A DNA stretch of 64,000 nt from Isoetes taiwanensis (Eukaryota > Streptophyta > Lycopodiopsida > Isoetales > Isoetaceae). The translations under genes and the position numbers were made by a program. The notes beneath the pieces were generated by a model that ran no database searches, was not told the origin of the DNA, and worked only from the letters and a program-made list of their open reading frames with translations. This document shows positions 63,009 through 64,000 of this stretch, piece by piece. Numbering within the stretch: the stretch's first letter is position 1; each line of letters opens with the position of its first letter. The stretch spans positions 10,430,716 through 10,494,715 of the forward strand of contig JAJEKV010000027.1 in the NCBI GenBank assembly GCA_021234155.1, read 5' to 3'.

Positions 63009-64000
63009 GGTGTGAGGGAGAAGTTCGTTCTACTGCCCTTGAGCGTAGTTAAGATACCCCTCGTGATGGAATGGTAGCCTACAGGAGAAAAAGGCCAATG
63101 TTTTGCAAAATGAAACACCCTCAGGGAAGCAATTGGGTGCCCTATGAAGTTCTGCACACAAGTTTGCATTTGTGGGGACCAGTGAGGCATCTAGAAGATG
63201 TTAATTTGTCAGCCACAGCCCAATTTCCTCTATGCAAAAGCGGGATACTCAATCAGGCAGGCGCTCAAGTTTATATTAAGAAAGTAGTCCAGCTTACCTT
63301 TGCCTCCTGTGGTGGGGCGAGATGCCATCAACTGCTAAGATTCCTTGGTGTACAGGGGTTCCCAGGCGATAGGACAATGAACAGAGGAAGGCGCCAACAG
63401 GATGGCGACAAGCGGCCGAGAAACATCGATCCGAAGCCGACAGTTGGTTCGGGAGTATAGTGCGGCGACAGGATAGGGATGAGAATGACTTTCGTGGGTA
63501 AAAAATATGAAGGCGACAGTGTTAAGCGGAGCAGAAAGCGCCAAAGAAGCACATAATTTTCTAAAACTGCAGTCGAGGAGAATGAGGGGCTTTTAAAGGG
63601 TTATGGACCTTTCATGATGCGAAGACAAGTGTCGTGCATGTGAGAGTTTGGCCTTTTCAAATAAAAATGGAGCGTTGATGGGTACGAGCGTGAGGAATTA
63701 ATTGTGGACCTTAATAATAACTGCACGGAGGTCTTGAATTTCAAATCCGTCATTTAAAGCCCGCCCAAAATTAATTCGAGTCATGCATTAATCGCGACGC
63801 GTTTTAAAGGAATTTGTGTTTAAAAGTTCGGGCGGACATATTACTTCGCAATTAGGGGGACATTTAACTTTCAAAATAGGGGAAATTACATTCAAATTTT
63901 GGGGGAATTTACGTTTAAATGTAAATGCGCTTCAAACCTGTTGTTTTTCTGGCACTTATTTGTTTGGCTACTATCTTTTACGCAAGGCAAAACATCTTCA
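63009..64000. other. Right flank of the island, no supported gene
   Basis: A 129-codon plus frame (63071-63460) has ordinary composition but no motif. Half-palindrome echoes (CAATTGGGTGCCCTATG at 63129; CCCAATTTCC at 63219) suggest the island may continue. 63700-64000 is AT-rich. Confidence 0.4.

Overview
This is a nuclear land-plant window that is mostly mobile DNA. It contains (CCCTAAA)n plant telomere-type repeats, a Ty1/copia element, a CACTA transposon, Helitron ends, several LINEs and MITEs, and pieces of plant housekeeping genes (KCBP-type kinesin-14, AP-1 sigma adaptin). The many LINEs with simple-sequence tails and the poor fit to familiar crop repeats suggest a large, repeat-rich genome, perhaps a fern, lycophyte or moss. 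That lineage guess is weak. No rRNA or tRNA gene was seen.

Layout. 1-10896: purine-rich DNA, GC-rich ~1.1-kb tandem repeats and the right part of a CACTA (En/Spm) transposon on the minus strand (transposase-associated domain, tnp2, DUF4218, DUF4216). A SET-domain-like reading frame sits inside the transposase region. 10897-13082 and 14406-21844 are two copies of one segmental duplication. Each carries an intact 84-residue secreted 12-cysteine peptide gene, and two further broken copies lie at 25.7 and 39.4 kb. Because copy A is the unoccupied counterpart of copy B, three insertions in B can be read to the base: a 5,077-bp Helitron (14470-19546), a 171-bp retrocopy or SINE-like insert (19805-19975) and a 200-bp MITE (20042-20241). 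A TRIM retrotransposon (13385-13918) lies between the copies. 22-44 kb holds two hAT-type MITEs with perfect 8-bp target duplications, a fold-back element, LINE fragments, two more Helitron 3' ends, minisatellites and long stretches with no gene seen. 44517-49264 is a copia element whose two LTRs match except for one 18-bp indel, although its coding region is broken. 49.5-51.3 kb is a patchwork of gene fragments.

53.2-63.0 kb is the most unusual part. It is a compact cluster of small, apparently intronless genes unlike the plant DNA around it. A palindromic element (arms AAATTGGGCG and CGCCCAATTT around CC) occurs at least 17 times, only between genes. Three genes form a small paralogous family, some with TATA boxes close upstream of the start codon. 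One ~450-residue protein begins MARTKQTAR, identical to the histone H3 N-terminus including the K4 site. The island is decaying: there is an amber stop in one paralog, a frameshift in the H3-tail gene, and a 3.65-kb LINE inserted near that gene's 3' end with a 10-bp target duplication. Compactness, the shared intergenic palindrome and the histone-tail mimic suggest an endogenised DNA-virus or giant-transposon segment. No hallmark viral gene lies in this window, so the origin remains open.
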